DNA of 64,000 nucleotides from Stenocarpella maydis (lineage: Eukaryota; Ascomycota; Sordariomycetes; Diaporthales; Diaporthaceae): contig NQMI01000055.1 of the NCBI GenBank assembly GCA_002270565.1, positions 84,542 through 148,541 on the forward strand. The letters run 5' to 3'. The notes below the pieces were generated by a model. That model did not search any database and was not told the DNA's origin. It worked only from the letters and a program-made list of their open reading frames with translations. Shown here in pieces: positions 33,360-42,566 of this stretch (position 1 is its first letter; each line of letters opens with the position of its first letter). The translations under genes were made by a program, and so were the position numbers.

Positions 33360-35052
33360 TCACCTGTACTTCTCGTAATCGACAATCTCTGCTATCCGTT
33401 CCTCAACCCGCTTGATTGTTTCTGAATCATACAGGTCTTCCGGGGACTTGCTCCCCTTGAGCACTTGCTCCTCGTGGATCTTGAACTCCTTCTTGGTCAA
33501 GCACACCAGGTCACTCATCTTGAGGCTTGTCCACCTCTGCTGGTCCTCTCCATCACCCAGCGTCTTCAGGATGCTGTTCTGGGGCTTCCTCCACCTGATG
33601 AGGAAGAGGCCCGTCGGCAGGCCGCTGATGGCACTCCTGCCCCTGTAAATCTCCTCCACGAGGAAGGCCACGTCACTATGGCTCAGCGGAATCCTCAAGC
33701 CCAGGGCAATGTCAGATGGGGCACCTGGTTCTGACCTGACCAGCCTCTGCTCGATGGCTTGTATAGCTGACAAGAGCGAATCATATGTCTTGCCTGATCC
33801 CTTGGACTCGACGTAGTCACAAGGGTAGCCTGAGCACATAATCAGCGGCATTCTATACAGGAATGGTTTGAGAGTCGAGTTGAATGCAGACCTGTAATCT
33901 TCAGAATGACATGATTGGCCACCGTAAGTCCAAAGATTGCTGGAATGGTGCCAAGGACGGGCAAAATGCGCACCCGGAAGTCAGGGAGCGGTCCCAAGTC
34001 GCCAACGGTGCCCCTCTTGAACTCCTCATCGGACAGGGGCAGCAGCTGTGCCTTTCCCTCTGACGTCCTCTCGGTCGAGTAGACGGCGGCAATGCCGTGC
34101 GTGACGCCCTGCAGCTTCAGCCGCCGCCTTGTTGCCCTGGACAGGGCATCATCCGTGCTGGTGCTGATATCCCCGATGATTATTCTCGTCGGGTCGCTCT
34201 TGCACCCAGCACCCATGGCAGAGATCACCTCCATCTTGTGGTCATGGCAGTACTTGAGCAGGGCGACCTTGGTATCGATGTTATCAATGGCATCAACCAC
34301 GAAATCCGGCTTCTGGCCGTTTTCGGCCCATGGCCCCAGCAAGCCTTCGGCACTACCCCCGTCAAACTTGTCCAGGCGCAGGTCGAACTTGACCCAAGGG
34401 GCGATGGCCCTCAGCCGCCTTTGCAGGCACTGCACCTTGGGCAGTCCCACGTCAGCCAGTGTTGCAACCGCGTGCCTGTTCAAGCTGCTCAGCGTGACCT
34501 GGTCGAAGTCCACCAGCCGCAGCCTCGAGACCCCTGACCGAGCAAACGCCGCCGTGGCGTGGCTGCCGACGCCGCCGCAGCCCACCACGACCACGAAGGA
34601 GTTGCGCAGCTTGTCGAGCCCTTCGGGTGTCAGAAAGACGCGGTTTCGCGCCAGCTGCTCGAGGACCAGCTCATCGTCAAAGTCGCCGGCCTGGGCCCGT
34701 CGCGCCAGTGCCTCGGTCCGGATGTCTTCCTTGTCGGGCGCAGGTATCGTTCCGAGGCTCGTGAGCTATCAGGACAAGGGTTTCTGTTAGTGATCAGCAC
34801 TTTATCACAGCCTCAAGGATGGTGCTGGGTTTGAGGATCGAGACTGCTGGCAGGTGGGGGTGTACTGACTTTCTGCAACGGGTGATCGTGGCTCGGGTTT
34901 GGTATCGAGTCCTTGAGCCGCGACACTCTCTGTTCGCGTGACAGGCGCTGGTAGCTAAGGAGACCTGCGGCCACGATGCCCCCAGACACCACTGCTGTCG
35001 CGGCGAGCTGGAACCTCGAGTCGGATGTCGCGCGAGACAGGAGGCCCGACAT
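33360..35052 (-). CDS. TCD1: tRNA threonylcarbamoyladenosine dehydratase (TCD1/TCD2, E1-like)
   Basis: ATP-dependent enzyme that cyclises N6-threonylcarbamoyladenosine at tRNA position 37 (ct6A). Exons are 35052-34870, 34765-33892 and 33829-33360, with introns 34766-34869 and 33830-33891. The product has 508 residues. The N-terminal hydrophobic segment LAATAVVSGGIVAAGLLSY (residues about 14-32) fits the outer-mitochondrial-membrane anchor known for yeast Tcd proteins. The ThiF/E1 adenylation fold starts with VVGCGGVGSHA (ATP loop), then RLVDFDQVTLSSLNRHA, DFVVDAIDNIDTK and SAMGAGCKSDPTRI. The C-terminal third (YRGRSAISGLPTGLFLIRW) is the eukaryote-specific extension. An intron splits ITG-YPCDYVESKGSG. 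The donor GTCTGC of intron 2 is weak, but phase and homology support it. Confidence 0.92.
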
Positions 35053-36900
35053 TGTTGCTTCACACGGGACTGCGTGGACTCTGTCAGTGAAAGAAGTTCC
35101 AAGATAATTTTTAGCCACGCGATGCCGTCATCCCACCGCAAGGCTGTATTACGTAATCTCATTCTAACTACTGAGTAGTGTATGTGATAATTGTGCTGCG
35201 AAGACAGGACCGAGAGCCACTTGGCCGCCTTTATAAATGGCCCCTGATCAACAAGCCACGTGAGTATGGTTAAGACCTGTGTCCGAGATGCAGATCAAGG
35301 GATCCGCTGATTTAAAGCCACAGGCCCGCTCACAACTCTCCACCTTACGACTTGGACCTGTACATGGGTTAAGGATATGCCAGATATGAAAGGTCAACCG
35401 ATTTCGAATGATATTGGCAATGCCCCCTTCTTAGCTTCTCCTACATGTTGAATGCTGGAGTCTAGGCTGGTAGTGAGTGCTCTAAGTGGCTGGGCGAAGA
35501 CTACCAAGCAGTTTTTGGCCTGTCTCGTTGGCGTGGAAGCATTCCATACACGCTCAGGTGACACAACTTATACAAAAAGCTTATGCTACATGAGAGAAGC
35601 TAACCACTGATGAATCCAGGAAGTCACTATATGAGGTCACAAACCACGCTCAGGAGTGTGGGTGCATCCATTTTCCTCTGTAGTGCAACAACCAGGCAGC
35701 CAGCTGATCTGGCGAGATCATCACCCAGAACATCTTCGTGCCTTCACCCCCCCCCCCGCGCGCTTGGATTCATTTCACTCTCCAGAAGCCCGAGGACCCT
35801 GGGGCCACTGAACCATACTGAGTAAATGAGTAGGCATACCCCAGACTCTGTGGTCTCCGAAATCGAGTACGTGTACGAGGTATACGAGTACGTGGGTTAA
35901 GAAGGCTAGCTACGTTGCCGGGGCCTTGATACTATCCTGAGCCCAGGTCATAATTTTCCCAATTTACTAGCAAAGGCGGCTTTAAGTGGTGAAGTCCATA
36001 TTTAAAGTATGGGACCCCTGAGGAGGTGTAAAAGCATACTTAAGTAGATTCGCTCGGCAGCCGCTGGTCGGGATGTTCGGCTCCAACCTGGTTACATATG
36101 TACATAGAAGTTGGATGCGTACCTCCCAGAAACACAAGCTTGTATTATTATTGCCCACAGAGCCTGAACCTTGAGGGCGAGCGATACCGACGCGAGCATC
36201 TGGGCCACTTTACTAGCCTGAGCGACGGCCACTGCGGGCCTAGCATCCCCGCCCTCCACATACTTTCAACAATAACCATTCAGTTACTACTTTGCTAGTA
36301 TTAAACTATAAACTACTATTCCGTACCACAAGTCTTAGTCTCGGACTGTAGCTAGATAGCCCCCAATATTTATCAATTCATGCCGGCGCCGTCAAGCCGT
36401 TAAGTTTAAAGTCATCTCTAGCCATCAGCTAGTTCGATACCGTCAAGAACCACGTGCAGATGAATTTATCGCGTGAGTTAAGGCCTTCGCAAATACCTTG
36501 CACCATATGGGTATAGTTGATACTATTGCGTCAAGCTCGTCGCGTCAAGTTCGAAAGCATCTCTAGCCATCATCAGCTAGTTTAATACCATCAAGAACCA
36601 TATGCAGATGAATTCACCGTATAACTCAAAGCGCGCACGCAGATTGCTCGAAATCAACAACATAAAAAGGCTGTGGTCTTCCAGACTAACAATTTGTTTG
36701 TACCTCAATCAAACAGCCATCACAAGCCTTCTCAATCACAACCACTCGAGAACAATCATTTGGTATTCTAAGCCACCAATACCACTCGTACAGTTATTCG
36801 GCCGAGACCTACAACACACTTCAATTCGATCAAGTCCACGTGGCTGATCTCCCATCAAGGTACGACAACCACGCTTCCTTGCTTCGAATGAATAAACAGA
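35053..36900. other. AT-rich intergenic zone with decayed repeats
   Basis: No gene seen. The sequence changes from GC-rich to AT-rich from about 35160, with an 11-C run at 35747-35757 and a diverged direct repeat at 36408-36630. This is probably an old mobile-element remnant plus the promoter of the TCD1-like gene. Confidence 0.5.
36408..36630. repeat. Diverged direct repeat, copies about 148 bp apart
   Basis: Copy A (about 36408-36480) and copy B (about 36557-36630) share CATCTCTAGCCATC, then CAGCTAGTT, TCAAGAACCA and TGCAGATGAATT. Most differences are C/T or G/A transitions (TTCG versus TTTA, CCG versus CCA, CACGTG versus CATATG), as expected of repeats hit by RIP. No coding content remains. 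Confidence 0.75.
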
Positions 36901-37081
36901 GCTGACAGAGGGACAGCGTATCTAAATACTATAATAACAAGGGGACCATATTCGTGGCCGCGGACCTACTCCATAGACTGTTTTCTTCCCAACATTAACC
37001 CCAGCTTGCACACACATACACGCACAGGCCACGCGCCCTCTCTCCAGCCAGCCACCCATAAGTATCTACTCAAAACACAAC

Positions 37082-37995
37082 ATGCCCTCCTCCCACACAG
37101 TCTTAGTAACCGGCGCAGGCGGCGGCCTGGGCAAGGCCATCGCGACGAGCTTCCTCGCCGCAGGCAGCAACGTGGCCGTCTGCGACGTCAGCCAGGCGCG
37201 GCTGGAGGCGACGGAGAAGGAGTGGCTCGCGGCGGGCCACGCCGCGGACAAGATCCTGACCGCGGTGACGGACGTGACGGACGCGGCGTCGGTGAAGTCG
37301 CTCGTGGATGAGGCCGCCGCGCGTTTCGGCCGCCTTGACGGTAAGTACAGACTCTGCCCTCTGAGCGGGTCCACTGGCACTGTATTCTGTGTGTGGCGCG
37401 GAACGCTCCAGGACGCATCGCTTGAAGTTCCGCAGCAGTTGGTTGATTGACACGCGGGACAGTGCTGGTGAACAATGCGGCGATCATGGACGACTTTTCC
37501 CCCGCAGGCGAGTGCCCTCCGGAGCAGTGGGAGCGCGTCCTGGCGGTGAACCTCAACGGGCCGTTCTTCGCGACGTGCGCGGCCGTGGCGCAGTTCCAGA
37601 AGCAGGAGGACAACCCCGGCGGCCTGGTGATCAACATCTCCTCCGTGGCCGCCAAGCACGGGCACCTTGGTGGGGTGGCGTATACGGCGTCGAAACATGG
37701 CCTGCTGGGTCTGAGCAAGAACACGGCCTGCGCCTACGCCGACAAAGGGATCTACTCGGTCGCGCTGTTGATTGGCGGGATGAAGACTAACATCATGGAT
37801 GGTATTATGGCCAAAGGCATTAACATGGAATTCTTCCAGAGGTTCCAGAAGTTGCAGGAGAAGTTTGATTGGAAAAACCACAATGTCCCGATCGAAAACG
37901 TGGCCAAATACTGCGTGTTTCTGTCGGACCGGGGCATCGCCAAGAGCTCCAACGGGGGGTGTCTGGTCTTTTCGAACAACTGGCCTGCGCAGTAG
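37082..37995 (+). CDS. Short-chain dehydrogenase/reductase
   Basis: NAD(P)-dependent oxidoreductase of the classical SDR family. Exons are 37082-37340 and 37463-37995, with a 122-nt intron at 37341-37462 (GTAAGT...GGACAG, branch GATTGAC). The product has 263 residues, a normal classical SDR length. The cofactor motif TGAGGGLG (residues 10-17), VLVNNAA just after the splice, the catalytic Ser in INISSVAAKHG and YTASK (Tyr160, Lys164) are all present. Asp in CDVSQ after beta-strand 2 favours NAD over NADP. There is no signal peptide or membrane segment. The substrate is unknown. It converges on the acyl-CoA synthetase gene 279 bases away. Confidence 0.92.
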
Positions 37996-38274
37996 TGGGC
38001 GAAAAAAAAAATCCGTCTTGAGAGCATGAAAGGGGCACAAAAGCTGGCCGCTTGCAAGAAACAAAAGGCAGGTGTCGAGGGCCTCCTCGAGCGGCTGTTT
38101 TGGTCAGACGAGCCTGTTCCAGATGCTGGGTGAGTATGAACAAGGCTCTACAAGTAATACAAGAACATACATATGTGCACATGCAGCTCGGACAGCCAGA
38201 GCATATGCCTCTCCAACACCACGCCTGAAACCAGCAGGATCTCCCATGATAGTTGCAAATGACGAGCCACCACT

Positions 38275-40443
38275 CTACTTCTCCCAGGGTGTCCGTACCG
38301 CCTCCCGGCCGATCTGCTTCTCCAGAACAGCCTCGTACTTATCATCCACGTTCCCCGGTCCCGTATGAATGTGGATCAGGTCCCGCGCTGCATCGCGCAA
38401 CTTGTACTTCTGGATCTTGCCGCTCGCGGTCTTGGGGTAGTCGTCCGTCCAGAAGACGTACTTGGGGACGAGGTGGCTCGAGAGCCTGCCGCGCACCCAG
38501 GCGCGGACGTCGTCCTTGCGCAGCAGCGGCAGGCCCTGGCTCTCGGAGCGGGCGAAGCCGTCCTCGCCGAAGGTGGGGTCGTCCTCGGTGGCGACGCCGG
38601 CGCGAGGGACGATGAAGGCGCAGACGGCCTCTCCGTGCTTGGCGTCGGGCACTCCCACCACCGACGCCTCGGCCACCAGCGGGTGTTGGAAGAGGGCGTT
38701 CTCGACCTCGAGCGGGTGGATATTCTCGCCCCCGCGGATAATAAGATCCTTGATGCGCCCTGTGATGGATATGTACCCATCTGCAGTCATGCTCGCCTCG
38801 TCGCCGCTATACATCCACCAACGCCCGGCTGCCGGGTCTCCGCCCCCATTCTTCCTGACCGCCGGCTCCCCTGTGGCGCCCGGGCCATCCACTCCTCCCG
38901 TGTCAACGTCTGGTTCCAGCATGCGGACCTCTTTCGTCTTCTCCTCGTCACCCCAATACCCTTGCATGACAAGATACCCACTCGTGGCGAGCTCGCCGCG
39001 CTGGCCGATCGGTACGATCTTGCTCCTGTCCCCAGGGTCGACAATCTTGATGCGCGTGTGCGGCATTGCCTTGCCAATAGTGGCGGTTCGCTTGTCCAAC
39101 GGGTCACTCGGCGCCGTCATGCACGACACGGGGCTGGTCTCGGTCATGCCATAGCAGATGACGAGCTCGTTCAAGCCAAGCCTTTCGTAGAGCTTGAGCA
39201 TCAGTGACTCGGGCACCGAAGACCCGGCCGCGATGCCCTTGCGCAGGTGCGTTGGCAGCCGCGAAGCTTCTTTGGGGGAGAGCCGGGACTTTTTATCGAG
39301 CTGCTCGAGCATGGATACGAACATGGTGGCCACGCCGTACAGGCCGGTGGCGCGGTGATCGGCTGCCATCTTTAGGCTCGCCAGCGGGTCGAATGCTGGC
39401 GATGGGAAGAGAATGGCTGCTCCGCTGGTAGCAGTCGCCATGTAGCCAAGAACACAGCCAAAGCAGTGGAACAGCGGTGGGGGACAGACTATGAGGTCGG
39501 AGGGGCTCAGGCCCATACGCTGAGCAATCAGGTATCCGTTGTTGAGGATGCCAGTATGCGTGAGCATCGCGGCCTTGGGATGCGACGTCGTCCCGGACGT
39601 AAATTGGATATTGATACAGTCCTGGGCGTCAAGCGGGGAATCAGGCAAGACGGTACGGGTACTGCTTAGCGACAAGGACGACAGGGACGGGGCAAGGGCC
39701 GAGTATGATGTCAAGGACGGATAGTTGGCCAGGCGGAAATCCACGGCAGGGTGTGACGATGTGTTGTCAACCACAATGACCTTCCTCAGCGTGGGCACTA
39801 CCGGGCTTTCGACACGCCCCGACTGCAGGTCCGGGACCAGGCTTCTAAGGAGATCTAGGTTGCTCCGGCCCTGGCAGGGCTTATAGGCGCGATCCGTGAC
39901 GGCGGCGACGACCAAGACCTCGACGCCAAGGTGAGATAAAGCAGCGGCGACTTGTGACGAGTTAAAGGTTGGGTTCAGGGGCACGAGGATGGCACCCAGC
40001 TTGAAGACGGCGTACGTCAGGGCCGCGTGCTCCGCCGTGTTCCCAAGCTTGACAGCCACCCTGTCGCCCTTCCCGACGCCGGCCGATCTCAGGGACTGGG
40101 CCAAGGTGTTGGATAAGGCGTCCAGGGCGGCATAACTGAGGGTTGTCTCCTGGCCAGTGACGATCGTGGTTGTTGGATCGCGGCAGATGACTGCCGGCCT
40201 GTCGCCATTCTCGGACACAATCTTCGCGAAGTGCTCAGGGATGGTATGAGGCAATAGCGGAGGCACATCCGGCCCCTGTGAGATGCTGTCAGTTAGGCCA
40301 CCAGAAGAGAGCCTGGCTTGAGTACCGGCCCCAGGCAGAGGGATGGTCCTGGCTCCCCAAAACATCGTCTTCCACTGATGCCTCGGCCGGGTCCGGGTAG
40401 TTCTGAGGCCCTGCAAAGCCCTCGAAGTGAGTGCTGACAGCAT
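38275..40443 (-). CDS. AMP-dependent acyl-CoA synthetase (ACSF2-like, probably mitochondrial or peroxisomal)
   Basis: Activates a carboxylic acid through an acyl-AMP to a CoA thioester. Single exon, 722 residues from the ATG at 40443. The open frame extends further upstream, but that part looks non-coding. The N-terminus MLSALTSRALQGLRTTRTRP is basic and amphipathic, suggesting mitochondrial import. ANL-superfamily motifs appear in order: FTSGTTSHPKAAMLTH (AMP loop), PLFHCFG, YGMTETSP, YSGDEA, GRIKDLIIRGGENI and KTASGKIQK with the acyl-adenylation Lys. The order and the Gly-Gly-Glu-Asn hinge match medium-chain acyl-CoA synthetases of the ACSF2 type. An insert of about 35 residues (Gly/Asp/Pro-rich, GGVDGPGATGEPAV) precedes the YSGD motif. 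The substrate is not predictable from sequence. Confidence 0.9.
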   Translation of the reverse strand: MLSALTSRALQGLRTTRTRPRHQWKTMFWGARTIPLPGAGTQARLSSGGLTDSISQGPDVPPLLPHTIPEHFAKIVSENGDRPAVICRDPTTTIVTGQETTLSYAALDALSNTLAQSLRSAGVGKGDRVAVKLGNTAEHAALTYAVFKLGAILVPLNPTFNSSQVAAALSHLGVEVLVVAAVTDRAYKPCQGRSNLDLLRSLVPDLQSGRVESPVVPTLRKVIVVDNTSSHPAVDFRLANYPSLTSYSALAPSLSSLSLSSTRTVLPDSPLDAQDCINIQFTSGTTSHPKAAMLTHTGILNNGYLIAQRMGLSPSDLIVCPPPLFHCFGCVLGYMATATSGAAILFPSPAFDPLASLKMAADHRATGLYGVATMFVSMLEQLDKKSRLSPKEASRLPTHLRKGIAAGSSVPESLMLKLYERLGLNELVICYGMTETSPVSCMTAPSDPLDKRTATIGKAMPHTRIKIVDPGDRSKIVPIGQRGELATSGYLVMQGYWGDEEKTKEVRMLEPDVDTGGVDGPGATGEPAVRKNGGGDPAAGRWWMYSGDEASMTADGYISITGRIKDLIIRGGENIHPLEVENALFQHPLVAEASVVGVPDAKHGEAVCAFIVPRAGVATEDDPTFGEDGFARSESQGLPLLRKDDVRAWVRGRLSSHLVPKYVFWTDDYPKTASGKIQKYKLRDAARDLIHIHTGPGNVDDKYEAVLEKQIGREAVRTPWEK

Positions 40444-40704
40444 GACGCCAGGAAATGAATGGGGATGGGGGGTTGCGCATCGCGGCTCGTGAGACGGGAG
40501 CAGCAACGCACGCCGAGGGCGAGCTCGCGGGATATTTGGCGAGACGAGAAGCCACAGCCAGCCCAGCGAGCCAGCCCTCCCGAGCTTGTTTCGACGAAAG
40601 CCGTCCGCTCCCCGGAAGCCAGCTCCAGGTCGGAGCGGTCCCCGAAATGCGGGGTTGGTGTTTTGGGAAAGCAGATGTCGCATCGAGTCCACAGCCCAGG
40701 CAGG

Positions 40705-40935
40705 CTAGCAGGCCAGCAGGCCCCGGGTAGCCCACCAGCCAAAGCTTAGTGTATGTACTAACGTGTCCTGCGTGTGCTGAGCCCGGTGCCACTTGATCTG
40801 CATTGCAGTGGGCTCATCCAACCACTGGCGCCGGTTTTGGTCCTGGACATGCAAGCCGCGGGAATAGGTGGAGCTGCTGTCGTCCCCCGGGAGTACGCTC
40901 GCCACCGTGTCCTCGTACACCCTTCTGGTGGACAT
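40705..40935 (-). CDS. Candidate small protein, unrecognised
   Basis: A 76-codon minus-strand frame from ATG 40935 reads MSTRRVYEDTVASVLPGDD and later WLDEPTAMQIKWHRAQHTQD, then FGWWATRG. The balanced composition, lacking the Arg/Pro bias of shadow frames, suggests real coding sequence. I do not recognise it. A possible donor GTTAGT after HTQD could continue it in another exon. It lies just upstream of the acyl-CoA synthetase gene on the same strand, so a leader exon of that gene is an alternative. Low certainty. Confidence 0.3.
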   Translation of the reverse strand: MSTRRVYEDTVASVLPGDDSSSTYSRGLHVQDQNRRQWLDEPTAMQIKWHRAQHTQDTLVHTLSFGWWATRGLLAC

Positions 40936-41337
40936 GTGCTGGCGAGTTAACACCATCGTCAGCTTCGAGACACCGCGCCCTAACCTGATCCCACCCACAA
41001 GTCTGAAGTCCCGTAGCTCGTCATGCGCCTGCCTGCTTCACGCGTAGCCAGGGCCTGATAAGAAGCCATCAATCTAAGAAATATGCCTTGCTGTCTATTA
41101 TCTTCTAGAGGTCGTTATCGTCCGGAAACCGACCCATATCGGGTATGCATCTCGTGAAAAGTGGCGCTGTCTCCTTTTCCCGCCCCCATTCCTCGCGACC
41201 GCCGTGGTACCTGGACACAGAAACCAACATAAAGAGACCTGGACTCCAATCGCATGCATTCGTGTTGGCATGTTTCGCAAGAGGGGAAATCAAAAAAAAA
41301 TTTGGCACGCAAGAGATGAGGAACATGTGGCTCCGCA
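40936..41337. other. Intergenic, no gene seen
   Basis: About 400 bases downstream of the OCH1-like gene (minus). It should hold that gene's 3' UTR. Confidence 0.5.
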
Positions 41338-42566
41338 TCAAGTTTCGGGCCCGATGTGCCTCTCCTCCTCGGGTTTCCATGTGCCTGTTTGAAATAGGTC
41401 AGTCTCCTGTTCGGCTGCGCCCACAGGGGCTCCGCTCTTGTAGACGGGGACTCACCCTCAAAATCATGATGCACAAACGCCATCGGGTCGTCAGGCTCCT
41501 TTGCACCCATCTGCTGCACGCCAGGCGAGAAGCTCGTGATGGGAAGGACAATGACATCCCCGACCTTCTTTGCGACCTCCATGCCCGTAAAGTTCCTGTA
41601 GTCGATCGCCCCCTTGCTCGTGCTCATGTCGAAATAACGCGGGTCGTTGAAGTATTCGAAAATCGTGTCGGTCCAGACAGCAGGTCCCGTGAATTCTATT
41701 ACGTTCTTGGTGTCCATCGCGGCAAGCGATCCTGACCTCTTCCTCTTGAGCGTCTCCGTCGCGACCCGCGCGACAATATCGCGCAGGACTGGGTGGCCCG
41801 GCTTCGACTGGATCGTCCACTGGCAGAACTGGATCCTCCGGCTGTACCAGTCATGCCAGTCGGGCCTGTCGGGGTCGGCCTCAATGCCAATGACCAGGCC
41901 GATTGTCTCGCGCGGGACGGTGTAGGGCACCCAGTCCACCGCGGACTTGAGGGCAGACGTGTCGATGTCGCTGTAGACACCGCCGCGCGCCAGCAGGATC
42001 AGGTACCTGAAGAAGTCGGCCTTCAGCACCGGCAGTGGCATCGCGGTGTACGCCTCGATCACCTCCGGGACAGAGGCGTAGAACAGCCTGACCATGTTCT
42101 CGGCGACGTCGTCGGTTATAACCTCGTGGACGAACCCTGGGTGGAGCTCAGTCCAGGATGCCTCCTCTTCCCTGAACTTGAACTTTGAGCTCGAGGGATT
42201 ATATTTCCACGTCTGCCAGATGTAGGCGGGGAATTTGGTCTCCACATCGTATGGGAACTGGTATGCGAGCTTGTCGTAGGTTGACATCTTGGACATGTCC
42301 TGCATTGTCTTCTGGCCCGTCATGTCGGTTCCACCACTGCCACCGTGGGCGCCATTGCTTTTTGGCTTCTCGACCGCATGTGGTATGTCTTTCGAGGAGG
42401 ATGGTTGTCTCGAGGGGTCGTGGGGCGTGCTGTCTGTTTTTGGCAAGACGTCTTCCGGGCGTGATGGCGCGGGTGGTGGGATTTCGGGGCCGTGCGACCG
42501 GGTGACGATGTAAAATATGGTGATGAAGAAGGCGGCGGCGATCACGGCGCGCTTGACGGTGAGCAT
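41338..42566 (-). CDS. OCH1-like alpha-1,6-mannosyltransferase (Golgi, GT32)
   Basis: Type II Golgi glycosyltransferase that starts or extends mannan on N-glycans. Exons are 42566-41456 and 41384-41338, with a 71-nt intron at 41385-41455 (GTGAGT...AAACAG, branch GACTGAC). The product has 385 residues. Splicing turns the end into HHDFEGTWKPEEERHIG, the usual OCH1 C-terminus. Without splicing a long unrelated tail would be read. The start MLTVKRAVIAAAFFITIFYI gives a short cytoplasmic tail and one signal anchor. Met codons at 42617 and 42641 are in-frame alternatives. A Ser/Pro-rich stem (residues about 28-100) precedes the catalytic domain, which has KFPAYIWQTWKYNP, LPVLKADFFRYLILLARGGV and the metal-binding DxD in YSDIDTSAL. 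Confidence 0.92.

Noticed and set aside
40276..40325. Possible 50-nt intron in the acyl-CoA synthetase (GTACTC...CTAACTGACAGC..CACAG)
   Set aside because: The acceptor and branch look good, but removal shifts frame ahead of the conserved domain, so the unspliced reading is preferred.
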